Below, in pieces: positions 26,410 through 36,776 of a DNA stretch of 64,000 bases. Every line of letters begins with the position of its first letter. Position 1 is the first letter of the stretch. The notes beneath the pieces were generated by a model that was given only the letters and a program-made list of their open reading frames with translations, was not told the origin of the DNA and did no database searches. The position numbers were made by a program, and so were the translations under genes. The stretch is from Caprimulgus europaeus. Its lineage: Eukaryota > Chordata > Aves > Caprimulgiformes > Caprimulgidae. The stretch is taken from NCBI GenBank assembly GCA_907165065.1, contig OU015551.1, forward strand, positions 992,001 to 1,056,000, written 5' to 3'.

Positions 26410-27440
26410 AGGGTTACGAGTGAAGCCCAGAGCTCTCAGCTCTGAGCTACCTGCGGGACAGGACGGCTTCTCCAGAAGCGCCGCTCCGCTCGCCTGCTCT
26501 CACCTTCCCCGCCGCGCCGGCAGCTCAGGGCCAGCCCTGCCCTTCCCTGTGGGTTTCATTCGCCCCGGTTCTCCAACAGGCGCCCTCCCGGCCCCTTCCC
26601 CGCCCCACCGGCTGCCCCTCGGCAGTGGGAGCCCGGTCCCCGCGGCTCTTCCCTCCGAGCGCGTCTCCGCCGCGGCGGGACCGCCGTGAGCAGCCGCGGA
26701 ACCCCCCCGTCCCCGGTGGCTTTTGGAGACCGGGCGGAAGCCCGCGCCCCTCGTAAGCCCTCGCAGCCCAGAAGCCCCCGGCCCTGCCGACCCCTCGGAC
26801 CCCGCAGCCTCCCCCGTTATCCTTTCCCGCAGCTCTCGTCCCCGGAGCTCCCCCTGCCCGCCCGGCACCGCCAGCCCCACAGGCCCCCGCCGCCTGCTGC
26901 CCCCTCACCTCCGGCCTCCCCCGCCGGGGCGGCGCCGACCCGGTCTCCGCGGAGACCCGCGCCGCCTCCGGCCTCTGCGCGCCCCGGGTGGAGGAGGAGG
27001 CGGCGGTGGGGCGGGGCGGGAGCTGCTCTGCTCCCCCACCCTGCTGCCCGCCGGCCCGGGCCCGGCCTCTCCTCGCCTTGCCTTGCCCTGCCCTGCCCGC
27101 CGCCTTCCCGCCAGGTCCCCCGGCGTCAGGGCGGCCGCTGCGGGGAGGCCTCGGCACGGGGGAAGCGGGTGGGAGAGCCCTGAGGTGAGGGGACCTCGCG
27201 GCCGGGTCTCCCTCAGGCGGGAGGGCGGTGATGGGCGAGAGCGGGGCAGCCCGGCCTGAGGGGACGGGCACGGCGGGGTGGGGGACGGGTGGGTCCTGAT
27301 GACCCTGGAGCGCTTCCCCCTGACTGAGCCTCACATGGAGGTGACAGGTCCAGACAGGGTGACCCGGGTGTGTCACCACCTTGGCCTGTTCCCCGTCCCC
27401 CCGAGGGTACGACCACCTCCGGGCAGGGAAGGGCTGGAGG
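26410..27440. promoter_or_regulatory. CpG island, probable CERS4 promoter and non-coding exon
   Basis: About 1 kb is very GC- and CpG-rich, unlike the AT-rich flanks. On the minus strand a good donor (GGGGAAG|GTGAGAGC) sits with its last exon base at 26504, and no long coding frame fits a known protein. That suits a 5' UTR exon of CERS4 spliced to the acceptor at 5666. On the plus strand there is another good donor (CCTGAG|GTGAGGGG, near 27185), so a divergent transcript is possible. Assignment to CERS4 is inference from strand and position. No TATA box is visible. Confidence 0.55.
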
Positions 27441-28869
27441 GGACAGCCGTGCTAGGACAGGGGTGAGCTGACATGAATGACACGGCAGCCCTCGTACAGA
27501 TGGAGTCAGGCAGAACAACGTCACCAAAGACCCGATTTTGTGTCACACGTCACTGGAAGGTAATTCTGCCATTTGCATGGTGCCATTTATAGCTGCCAAA
27601 GTGAGAATGAAATGCTCATGAACCAGCCTGATGGTTATTTTATATGCACCTTTCCTGAGTGGGAATAAAAAGATAAAGAAGGTGAATTTTCATCACGAGG
27701 CCTTTGCTCCTGCTGCAGTCTGATGGAAGAGGAAGGCTTCAGCCAGCCACCACTGCCCACCAAACCAGCTCCTTCTCCTTTGCTTGTGCACGCTTCCCCC
27801 CTTTTCTTTTACCTATAACCTCTTCTTTTACCTCCATTACTCTCCTAAAGCTCTTTACAACAAATCTGCTGATTTCGTGCCCAAGCATCTGCTCTATCAC
27901 TTGCATAAAAATACATTTTAAATACATGTATGAATGCCTGCACACACAATTACATTGTAAAATCCAAACAACATACATCAAGCTGAGCAGCCTGTAAACA
28001 CCTGAGTGGATGATGCTGGAACCCATTTCTACAGTTCCACATTTCTTTTATTGCCAACAAGGAGTGTGATTAGTTTAACTCAGCCTTTTCTTCACAAGTG
28101 AAGAAAAAAAAGAAAAAAATAAATAAGGTCCTTCAGCAAATTACATGGAAAAACAGTGGTTAAATTACTACATATTATTTCAGTTAAAACAAGGAGAACG
28201 AGCTAATACTGTGGACCACAGCTTTGGAATTGCTGCAGTACAGCTGTGTAGATTTTAAGGCCAGCAAAAAAAAAAAAAAAACCAAACCCAAAAAACCCTT
28301 AAGATGATCTATTCTGTCCTCCTGTTACATAGGCCAAAAAAAATTCCACCCCGTCATTCTTGCTTTCAAGTCTTGGGAGGACGGATCATGTGTACTATTA
28401 TTGTTTGCCAGTGTGCTGTAACGCATTCTTGGAGCACTTAAGACTGTTCTCTCATCTTACTAAAATGCTGCCCATCAGCTCTTTATTTCCAGGCTTTTCT
28501 AAGGCTGTAGTCAGCACGGTTATGATAAGCATGGTTATAAATACCTGTGCAGATAGAAATGTTAACAATTTAAAAACAAATATAGTGACTTGTAATTTTC
28601 TCACACACTTTAGTCCATGTGCTCTGTTCCAATCAAGCTCGTAGCAGACCAATGGCTTGAAAACAGTTTCTGCTCCAGGAGCCAGGTTGCCACAAACAGA
28701 TCAGTATCTGAGCAGATGTATTGGAGAATATATGTGCTTGATGGAGTAGGGCCCTGGAGTTGCAATCACCTCAGGAATCTCTGTCCGTGTAGGAGGATCT
28801 GGACAATATGCAGTTAAAGAGCCCAGGCCTTGGTTTAAAGTCTCAAACGTTTGTCTGATGCGTTACCAT

Positions 28870-29480
28870 ACTGATACGAGGAAGTCAAACACGTTGTGGT
28901 CAGATAAGGGGGGTTTTGGGGAGGCAGAGCAGCACTTTTCCGAGCCAGCTCCCTTGAAACCTGACAGAGCAAGTATGGGTTGGGGAAGAGGGACTTGTCT
29001 CCAAGCCATACCTGCACCCAGAGGATGTCAAACAGTGGTAGTTCTGGCAGGAGGAGACAAAGACTACCTGAAGATGTAGGTGCCCACTGACCCATTTCCA
29101 GAACATTCTAAGGCAAAAACTGCACATGACATCAAACTAGCCTGAGAAATGAGACACTCAACCCAGGGGAGGAGACGAGCTGCCTATAAAAAACCTGCAA
29201 AGATTTCTGTCTAGGTGGGTGCCTCCCTCCCCAGGACCAGATCCCCCTGTTGGCAGGACCAATGCTGGCCAGAGCTGGTGAAATCTTTCTCTCTTTCTCC
29301 TTTCTCTCTTGTAACACCCTTTCCTTCTTTCTCTTTTTCTTCTCATAACAAAGATATGAGCCCCATGTGAGTGGTGAACCCTTCTTGTAACTAAGATAAG
29401 AAACCCCATTACCAACATTCTTACATTTTCCAAGTTCAGGTTACTTCCATTATAAATAAAACAATTAACTGGTCATTTGG
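28870..29480 (+). mobile_element. Possible LTR-like element with TATA box and poly(A) signal
   Basis: In order there is a TATA-like box (gcctataaaaaacc near 29181), a pyrimidine-rich stretch (ctttctctctttctcc, 29285-29345) and a poly(A) signal (ataaataaaac near 29453). This spacing is what an LTR with U3, R and U5 would show. I could not fix the ends or find a target duplication, so it may instead be an unrelated promoter-like stretch. Confidence 0.3.
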
Positions 29481-29894
29481 TGTCATTTCACCTTAGTGTA
29501 CTCCAAGGGGATTTGCAGAACCTTAGTCACTCTCCTCCTGCCTCTGAGGTGGGACAGGACACCGCATCAGCCTGTTGGGCTGACCCCAGTGCTCCTACAT
29601 GGAGGTTGTGGTCCTGTAGCTCATCATGTGGCAGCACTGAAGCCAACTTAAAACAGTGCTTGACCTGCAGCATCGGTGTTTTTAAAGCCAGCTTTTCTGG
29701 GTCTGATCCAGAGCCCACTGACGTCAACGAAAAACTCCCACTGACTTCCAAAGGTTTCAGACTGGGCCTTCCATGAGCAAAAATCTGCTCATTTCAGGGG
29801 GGGGAGGGTGAAGCAAAAACATGGAAGACCACTGGAGCGAAGGAAGGGGCTGTGTTCAGGGTGGTGTTTGTCTTTTGTTTTCTCGGGTTAGCTG

Positions 29895-30560
29895 TGACTT
29901 ACAAGGCCAAGGACCAGGTCTTGCACTTGGGTCACAACAACCCCCTGCAACACTCCAGGCTTGGGGCAGAGCAGCTGGAGAGCTGCCTGGTGGGAAAGGA
30001 CCTGGGGGTGTTGGGCAACAGCAGCTGAGCATGAGCCAGCAGAGAGCCCAGGTGGCCAACAAGGCCAATGGCATCCTGGCCTGGATCAGCACCAGTGTGG
30101 CCAGTAGGACCAGGGCAGTGATCGTCCCCCTGCACTGGGCACTGGTGAGGCCGCAGCTTGAGTGCTGGGTTCAGTGTTGGGCCCCTGACTCCAAGAAGGA
30201 CCTGGAGGTGCTGGAGCGTGTCCAGAGAAGGGAACGGAGCTGGGGAAGGGTCTGGAGCACAAGTGTGCTGAGTTCCCGGCTGAGGGAACTGGGGGTGTTG
30301 AGCCTGGAGAAAAGGAGGCTGAGGGGAGACCTTCTGGCTCTGTCCAAGTCCCTGACAGGAGGGTGGAGAGAGGTGGGGGTCAGTCTCTCTTCCTAAGTAA
30401 CAAGTGATGGGATGAGAGGAAACAGCCTCAACTTGTGCTAGGGTTGGTTTAAAAGGAGAAATTTATTCACCAAAAAGATTGTTTAGCCTTGGACCAGGCT
30501 ACTCAGGGAAGTGATTGAGCCCCCAGCCCTTGAGGTATTTAAGAGACATACAGTACAGAC
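29895..30560 (+). mobile_element. CR1 LINE, 3' fragment
   Basis: This sense copy starts in text shared with the antisense copy at 34.9-35.2 kb (gtcttgcacttgggtcacaa). It keeps an ORF2 terminus open for about 150 codons ([37 protein letters not shown]), then decays in the 3' UTR. The terminal tail is not clear. Confidence 0.85.
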
Positions 30561-31494
30561 ATTCAAGTAATTTCATTAAATAACTAGGATCTGAGGTACT
30601 CAGAAATCACTTATCATTTTAGAACATAGGCTGCTGGAAGCCCTGAGGGGTTGGTATTTACATTAACATGTGTTTATGAGTAAGAAAACTAGGGTTTTAA
30701 AAAATGTAATAATTTAACCATCAGCTGCCCACTGCCAACAGGATGAGATTATGTTCAGATGTCAAACAAGTCCTGTAGTTATAGTCTATGAAAGAGTGAC
30801 CCTCTGAAATCCTGTTTAACGAGCCCAAATCAAGCCCCAGCCAGCCCCGAGGGTCAGTTTGGCCGGGATCCCTGTGGTGCGATGCTGGGTTAGGATGTGC
30901 TCTCCTGGAAAAGCTGAAGCGTGGCCTTAGCCAATGTGGAGAGCACCCTCGTGTGGAAAACCAAGGTCCACGCAGACCCAGCCTGGCTTGATAACTCCAA
31001 ACAGAAATCAGAGAGAAATGAATGTACAGCTGGTCCGTGATGGGACATGAGTGCTTGTGCCTGATGCAGCACATGGTGGTGGGCAGAGCTGCTGGGGACA
31101 ACAGCTTCACTGGTCCATCTTCCCACCAAAAACCTTACCTTGGTTATAGTGTGGAAAATAGTTGGATTTTTGCATTTAAGTTCAAGCCACTCTGAGTCAT
31201 GAATCTGTCATGACACTTCATCCTATCATCTGCTTCATGCACCTCGCAATCCTAAGGATCCCCAAGCTATTTTAATTCAGGAGTAGGACACCACAGATCC
31301 ATGGTATTAGTTCACCTACTCCTGATATATATCCTGTTTATGAAGAGATTTCAGTAGACACTGAAATTCCTCAGATCTTAAAGGATGCTGTGAGACAGCG
31401 TCTAACCAGAACTGCACAGGTAGTGCAGGGAAGAGCATGCATTTATTTACACCTGAAATCTGTCAGGATGCTGTTGCTACCATGACTGTCCTTA

Positions 31495-31880
31495 TCATAG
31501 ACTGGTTTGGGTTGGAAGAGACCTTAAAGCTCATCCAGTCCCAACCCCCCTGCCAGCAGCAGGGACACCTTCCACTAGACCAGGTTGCTCAAAGCCTCAT
31601 CCAACCTGGCCCAGAACACTTCCAGGGAGGAGCAGCCACAGCTTCTCTGGCCAACCTGGGCCAGGGTCTCACCACCCTCACACCAAAGAATTTCTTCCTC
31701 ACATCTCATCTCCATCTCCCCTCTGCCAGTTTCAAGCCATCACCCCTTGTTCTGTCACTCCCTGCCCTTGGCCAAAGTCCCTCCCCAGCCTTCCTGGAGC
31801 CCCTTCAGGTACTGGGAGGCCACTGGAAGGTCTCCCTGGAGCCTCTCTTCTCCAGGCTGAACAGCCCCAACTTGTGGACT
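31495..31880 (-). mobile_element. CR1 LINE, 3' fragment
   Basis: This antisense copy starts catagactggtttgggttgg and runs through accttaaagctcatccagtc into ORF2-terminal text. It is of the same subfamily as the copies at 2.4 and 25.8 kb. Confidence 0.88.
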
Positions 31881-34489
31881 TGCCTTTCTGATTATCACTT
31901 CTTGTCTCTCTGTCAAAGCAGAGTAAATTGGGAATTGGGAAGGAGTCAACAGCAGCAGACAAACTCAGCAATCTCCTTTCCTGTAGATTATGGTTAGGTT
32001 TGCAGTCATGGTCAGGTGATGAGGGTGACAGTGGGTAGATACTATGCTTCTCAAGAGGGAACCCAACCATTATTAACTACACCAAGCCTCCCTTCTAGAA
32101 ATGCTCTTGTTCTAAATTGGTGACGTTACTCATCCCAACACTCCTAACTCTAACAAGCTAAGGAGTCTTAAAGTCTTTAGGTAATCAGCGAAGTGAGGTC
32201 ATTCAAAAGAAATCCGCACGTGTCTTCACAGAAAGCAGATAACTCTGTTCCAAGTCTGCTGGCCATCCCTTCTTCGGAGACTATGAATTTGAGCTCTACT
32301 TGGGCATCTCCACATCCACTTGCTCCCTACTCCTGACTCAGCAGTTGGCTGGGATCAATAGGGTAATGGGCATTTCAAAGATTAAGGTCTATCAGGAGTC
32401 CAGCTCCTTTTGCAGTTCAACAACCTAGAACACAGAAATACAACGCACTGCACACGTGAAGGGCTCAGATCCTGTTTCTCTGAAGGCCATGGGAGCCTGG
32501 ACATTACACCAGCAAGAACTGAGCTTTACTTACAGCACCTTCACAAGGTTGTTCTGGCAGTGCACTTGGTTTCACCAGCTCTTGTGTGCTCACCGTGCTG
32601 TCCTGCACTGGAAGCTCTGACTTATCTCTAACGTGCTGTCCTTACAGTAAAAAAGTCTTTGATTCAGCAACTTATACTCTGTGAGAATATAAAAATAAGC
32701 CAAGGATCTAGGTATAACAAACAACATGAACACACCAAGAAACACTCTTTGGTGTACTCTCCCAGACCCGCTGTGCTTTGAGCAGGTCTCTGCCATCTTA
32801 TTTACCCCGAAATGCAGAATAGTGAGGTTTAAAGAACATCTTGGTTAGGAAGAGGTTATATGCATTTGGAAATCTTCTATGTCCCTTTCTCTCTCCATCC
32901 ACCAATGGGAGTTCTTGTAAAAGCAGTGTTTTCTATTAATTTCCTGGAATAAGCTCCCTTTGAGGGTCAACGCCATCCCAAGAGATTCCAATACTACTGA
33001 TCACACTATTCCCTAGGAAGATAAGGTGCAGCTCCCTGGTACCATTATATGGATATTTTTATTAATTTGCTTTCTTTTTTCCCCCCCACTTAGCTCATCC
33101 TCAACCCCTGGTGCCATTCAGTTTCTTCACTTGTTTCAAGCCTGATACAGATATTTTTTGTTCTGAGACATTGGGTTCCTCCCCTTCATCTGTCTCTCAG
33201 CAGCTTTCTGCTACCTGGACTCTGCCCTCAATCCTGCAGGTGACAGATGATGGCCCATTGCCACAGCTCCATTCCCTCTCCTTCCCACTGCCATCCCCAC
33301 TCCAGTCCTGTGACACAGGTGTCTGCCCTTACTGGGATATTTGGGTTCTAAACTTTAATGTCCTGGTCCTTATTGCAGCCCACTTACCCGCTTCTGCTGC
33401 CGGTGGCCACTGCTCCACCTCACTTGCACATTTTTCTTGCCATGTATCAGCTCAACTTGATTGTCCTTGAGTATCCTTCCAACCTCAGGTATCCAGAGAA
33501 GGTGGCTTATTACCTGGTGCCAAATTCCAGTAGCTTGAGCTAAAATTATGACTTTGAGTATAATTTAAACAAATTAAAAGAAAAAAACAAAGAGAGATGC
33601 AGACACCGGGAGCACTCTGAGATCCCGTGCGACCCCTCCCCCAGTCCCGGCCGTTGTGGGGAGGCACTGGGAGCAGCTTTGTTCCTATTTTAAGGACAGA
33701 CCAAAGCAGCCAAGAACCATTTTGTCTCCCCGGTGCAGCCTGGCAGGATTTGTGTTACAGCCCTCAAAGGATTGCTGCTCCGGGGGCCTGGATCTCTGTC
33801 CTTCCTGAAAGGGCTCCTAAAGGGGACGCCCTCGGGCTAATATTAGATGCTGCAAGTGATCCAATGCCCTTTCTGTACCACTTGGCTCTGCCCACTCCTG
33901 CCGTGACCTCAGCCACCAGCAGCATTTTCAGGGTGAATATCAGGACCTCAGGATTCACATCCCTTGCTGAGGTCCCTGCTCTGCACACCCTGGAGAGAGG
34001 GAAGTGTCCTGAGAGAGCCCAGGGGAGTGTCAGAGCATCCCCCCCACCCCCTTGTACAGCAAACCTCAGGGTAACGCACTGGACAGGTGATTTCCTATAT
34101 AAAAAACCCAACAAACAACAACAAACCCCCCCTTATTTCATTCCCTGGCTCTCTGATATTCACAAGTACTGGGATAGACACGTGCAAATGGTGTGGCCAG
34201 GGTCACCTGCAGTACCACTGAGTACAGGTCACACATCTGTCCCTTCTTTATGGCCATGTGCTGTGTTTCACACACCTTTCACACCCACCATGAGGTTCTT
34301 CCTCCAGAGACGCCCAGGGCTTCTGCGAGGCGTTGCCATGGCCCAAGTGGGACCCAGCTGCTCTCCAGAGGTTTCCAGGGCTTTCCCCAGGCTTTGCAGG
34401 GGCCCATGCAGAGTCCTGCTACTCTCCAGAGAGCCACAGGACCTTCAGCAGGCTTTGCCACCCATAAACCAACCACTGACAAGTCCAGC

Positions 34490-36180
34490 AGTAAGCCACA
34501 TCCCTGAGCACCACATCTACACAACTCTTCAATCCCTCCAGGGATGGGGACTCCACCACTGCCCTGGGCAACCCCTTCCAATGCCTCAGAACCTTTTCAG
34601 CAAAGAAATTCTTCCTCACACCCAATCTCAACTGTCCTTGGTGCAACTTGAGGCCATTTCCTCTTGTCCTGTCCCTTGGTCCTTGGTTGAACAGACCCAC
34701 CCCCACCTCTCTCCACCCTCCTTGCAGGGACTTGGACAGAGCCAGAAGGTCTCCCCTCAGCCTCCTTTTCTCCAGGCTCAGCACCCCCAGTTCCCTCAGC
34801 CGGGAACTCAGCACACTTGTGCTCCAGACCCTTCCCCAGCTCCGTTCCCTTCTCTGGACACGCTCCAGCACCTCCAGGTCCTTCTTGGAGTCAGGGGCCC
34901 AACACTGAACCCAGCAGTCGAGCTGTGGCCTAACCAGTGCCCAGTGCAGGGAGAAGAGAACTTCCCTGCTCCTACTGGCCCCACTATTGCTGATCCAGGC
35001 CAGGATGCCCTTGGCCTTATTGGCCACCTGGGCACACTGCTGGCTCATGTTCAGCCACTGTCGACCAGCACCTCTGGGTCCTTTCCCTCCAGGCAGCTCT
35101 CCAGCTGCTCTGCCCCAAGCCTGGAGTGTTGCAGGGGGTTGTTGTGACCCAAGTGCAGGACCCAGCCCTGAGCCTTGCTGAATCTCATACAATTGGCCTC
35201 AGCCCATCAAACCAGCCTGGTCAGATCCCTCTATAGAACATTTCTACTCTCCAGCAGATCCTGCCCAACTTGGTGTCATCTGCAAACTGACTGAGGGTGC
35301 ACTCGATCCCCTCTCATCTAGATCATTGATCAAGATGTTCATCAGAACTGGCCCCAGTCCTGGGCCTTGGAGAACACCACTGGTGACCAGTCACCAACTG
35401 TATTTAACTCAATTCATCACAACTCTTTGGGCCTGGTCATTCCAGCCCATTTTTTACCCAACAAAGTTAATCCAAGCCCTCAGCAGCCAGTTTCTGCAGG
35501 AGAACACTGTGGGAAACTGTGTCAAAGACTTGCAAACACTCACCCAATACAACTGGCCCCAACAATTTCAGTGTCCACAAGTGGAAAGTCACTGTTCCCA
35601 CACTTGTGGTCTTCAGACTCAGGGGGCCAGGCAGCCCAAGGTCCATCAGTATTATTAAAGATTGAGGTAAAAAACCCCATTGAATGCCTCTTTCTCTTCA
35701 TTCTTATTACTCAGGTGACCACCTTCAATTAATATCTGTTTTCCACAGGCCTCCTCTTGCTCTTAACTGACTTTAAAAAGCTGTGCTTGTTGTCCAACAC
35801 AGCACTGGTCAGTTTCCACTCTAATTAAGCTTTGGCCTTTTGTTTCTTCTCAGCATGTAAGTCTTCCTGCAAAGCCAGACTTCACTGCAGCCAAGACAGT
35901 CACCTACCATCACTTGTCCTTCTCCATTCACAACTGACAAGCCTAGGAAGGCATCTTTCCTAGCTGGCTCCCCGAGTACTTGTGATAGGAAGTTCTCTTC
36001 CATAAGCTCCAGGAATTTCCCAGACCTCCTCATGAGAGCAGTAGGGTATTCCCAGGTGATGTCTGGGAAGTTGAAATCTCCCAGAAGAAGGGCTGCCAAT
36101 CCAGAGATTTCTCCCAATTGCCTATAGAATAACTCACCAGCACTTTGCCAGAGACCATGCAGGACCCTGCTGCTCTCCAA
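34490..36180 (-). mobile_element. CR1 LINE, longest copy, ORF2 endonuclease to 3' end
   Basis: At 1.7 kb this is the longest CR1 in the window. At its 5' (high-coordinate) end, 35821-36180, the minus strand encodes part of the ORF2 apurinic endonuclease domain (LLLGDFNFPDITWEYP, then FLELMEENFLSQVLGEPARK). The ORF2 terminus is at 34.5-35.1 kb ([15 protein letters not shown]). The reverse transcriptase part between them is largely deleted or decayed, so it cannot move on its own. It ends close to the myosin poly(A) site. Confidence 0.8.
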
Positions 36181-36199
36181 AGACCCCAGGACCCTCTAT

Positions 36200-36475
36200 G
36201 GGCCCAGCTCCCCTTCTAGGGAAAACTGAAAGATTGATTAGATTAATTTTGGACATGAGTCCAGTCTAAGTCTAAAGGAAGAAATGTCTTACAATGAAGG
36301 TGGTGACACTCTGGAACAGTTTGCCCAGAGAACTTATGAAACCCCATCACTGGAAATGTTCAAAATTCAGGTTGAACAACTTTATCAGTGAAAGACATCC
36401 CTTCCCACTGCAGGAAGGTAGAACTAGATGCTCTTTAAAGGTTTTCTCCAACCCAAACCATTCCATAATTCATGA
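36200..36475 (+). mobile_element. CR1 LINE, 3' fragment
   Basis: This sense CR1 end (gaaatgtcttacaatgaaggtgg, ccaacccaaaccattccat) sits next to the antisense copy at 34.5-36.2 kb. The pair's 5' sides face each other. Confidence 0.8.
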
Positions 36476-36583
36476 GTAGTCCTAGGAATGCCCCAGTGAT
36501 GGTCCCCAAGCTCCCTCACACCACCCTGCCAGCAGCACACCCACCCTAGATAGCCTTGGACACTAAAGCTATCTGCAAAGACT

Positions 36584-36589
36584 TTTATT
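36584..36589 (-). terminator. Poly(A) signal of the class V myosin gene
   Basis: AATAAA reads on the minus strand (tttatt on plus) about 190 bases past the stop codon at 36777-36779. Cleavage would be near 36565, giving a short 3' UTR of about 210 bases. This is the first such signal after the stop. Confidence 0.65.
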
Positions 36590-36776
36590 AACTTCAAAGG
36601 ATTAAAAAGTGGCCAAAACCCGCAGCACAGGACTGCCATGACCACAAACAAGATAAATAACTTCCCAGAAGAACAACACATAAGAAGTGTGGCAGCCCCA
36701 GTCTTCACGGTCTTCCCAAACCTCATGGGGTTCAGACACCCCTCAGTGGGGCACTGGCCCAGGGCTGGACCTGGGC

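Larger units (their letters stand above)
5666..26503 (-). other. Inferred 5' intron of CERS4, repeat-bearing, no other gene seen
   Basis: If the CpG island at 26.4-27.4 kb is the CERS4 promoter, this whole stretch is the intron between a non-coding first exon and the first coding exon. It holds the purine repeat at 6.2-7.0 kb, five CR1 copies and the solo LTR at 18.3-19.7 kb. The remaining parts (7.0-8.7, 9.4-12.1, 12.6-16.8, 17.1-18.2, 19.7-21.3 and 22.0-25.8 kb) are AT-rich single-copy-looking DNA. I see no exon, RNA gene or conserved motif in them. The part at 13.7-15.1 kb is unusually pyrimidine-rich and may be an old repeat I cannot name. Confidence 0.5.
27441..36564. other. Intergenic region between the CpG island and the myosin gene
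   Basis: I see no protein-coding gene here. The stretch contains a possible LTR (28.9-29.5 kb) and CR1 copies at 29.9, 31.5, 34.5-36.2 and 36.2-36.5 kb. 27.5-28.85, 30.6-31.45 and 31.9-34.45 kb show no recognisable feature. A partly open frame at 33.6-34.5 kb runs straight into antisense CR1 and is not a gene. Confidence 0.5.

Noticed and set aside
26525-27379. 284-codon frame in the CpG island
   Set aside because: It is Arg/Gly/Ala/Pro-rich as expected of random GC-rich sequence, without a domain or splice logic.
33627-35147. 506-codon open frame on the plus strand
   Set aside because: Its second half is the reverse complement of a CR1 element and the first half has no recognisable domain.
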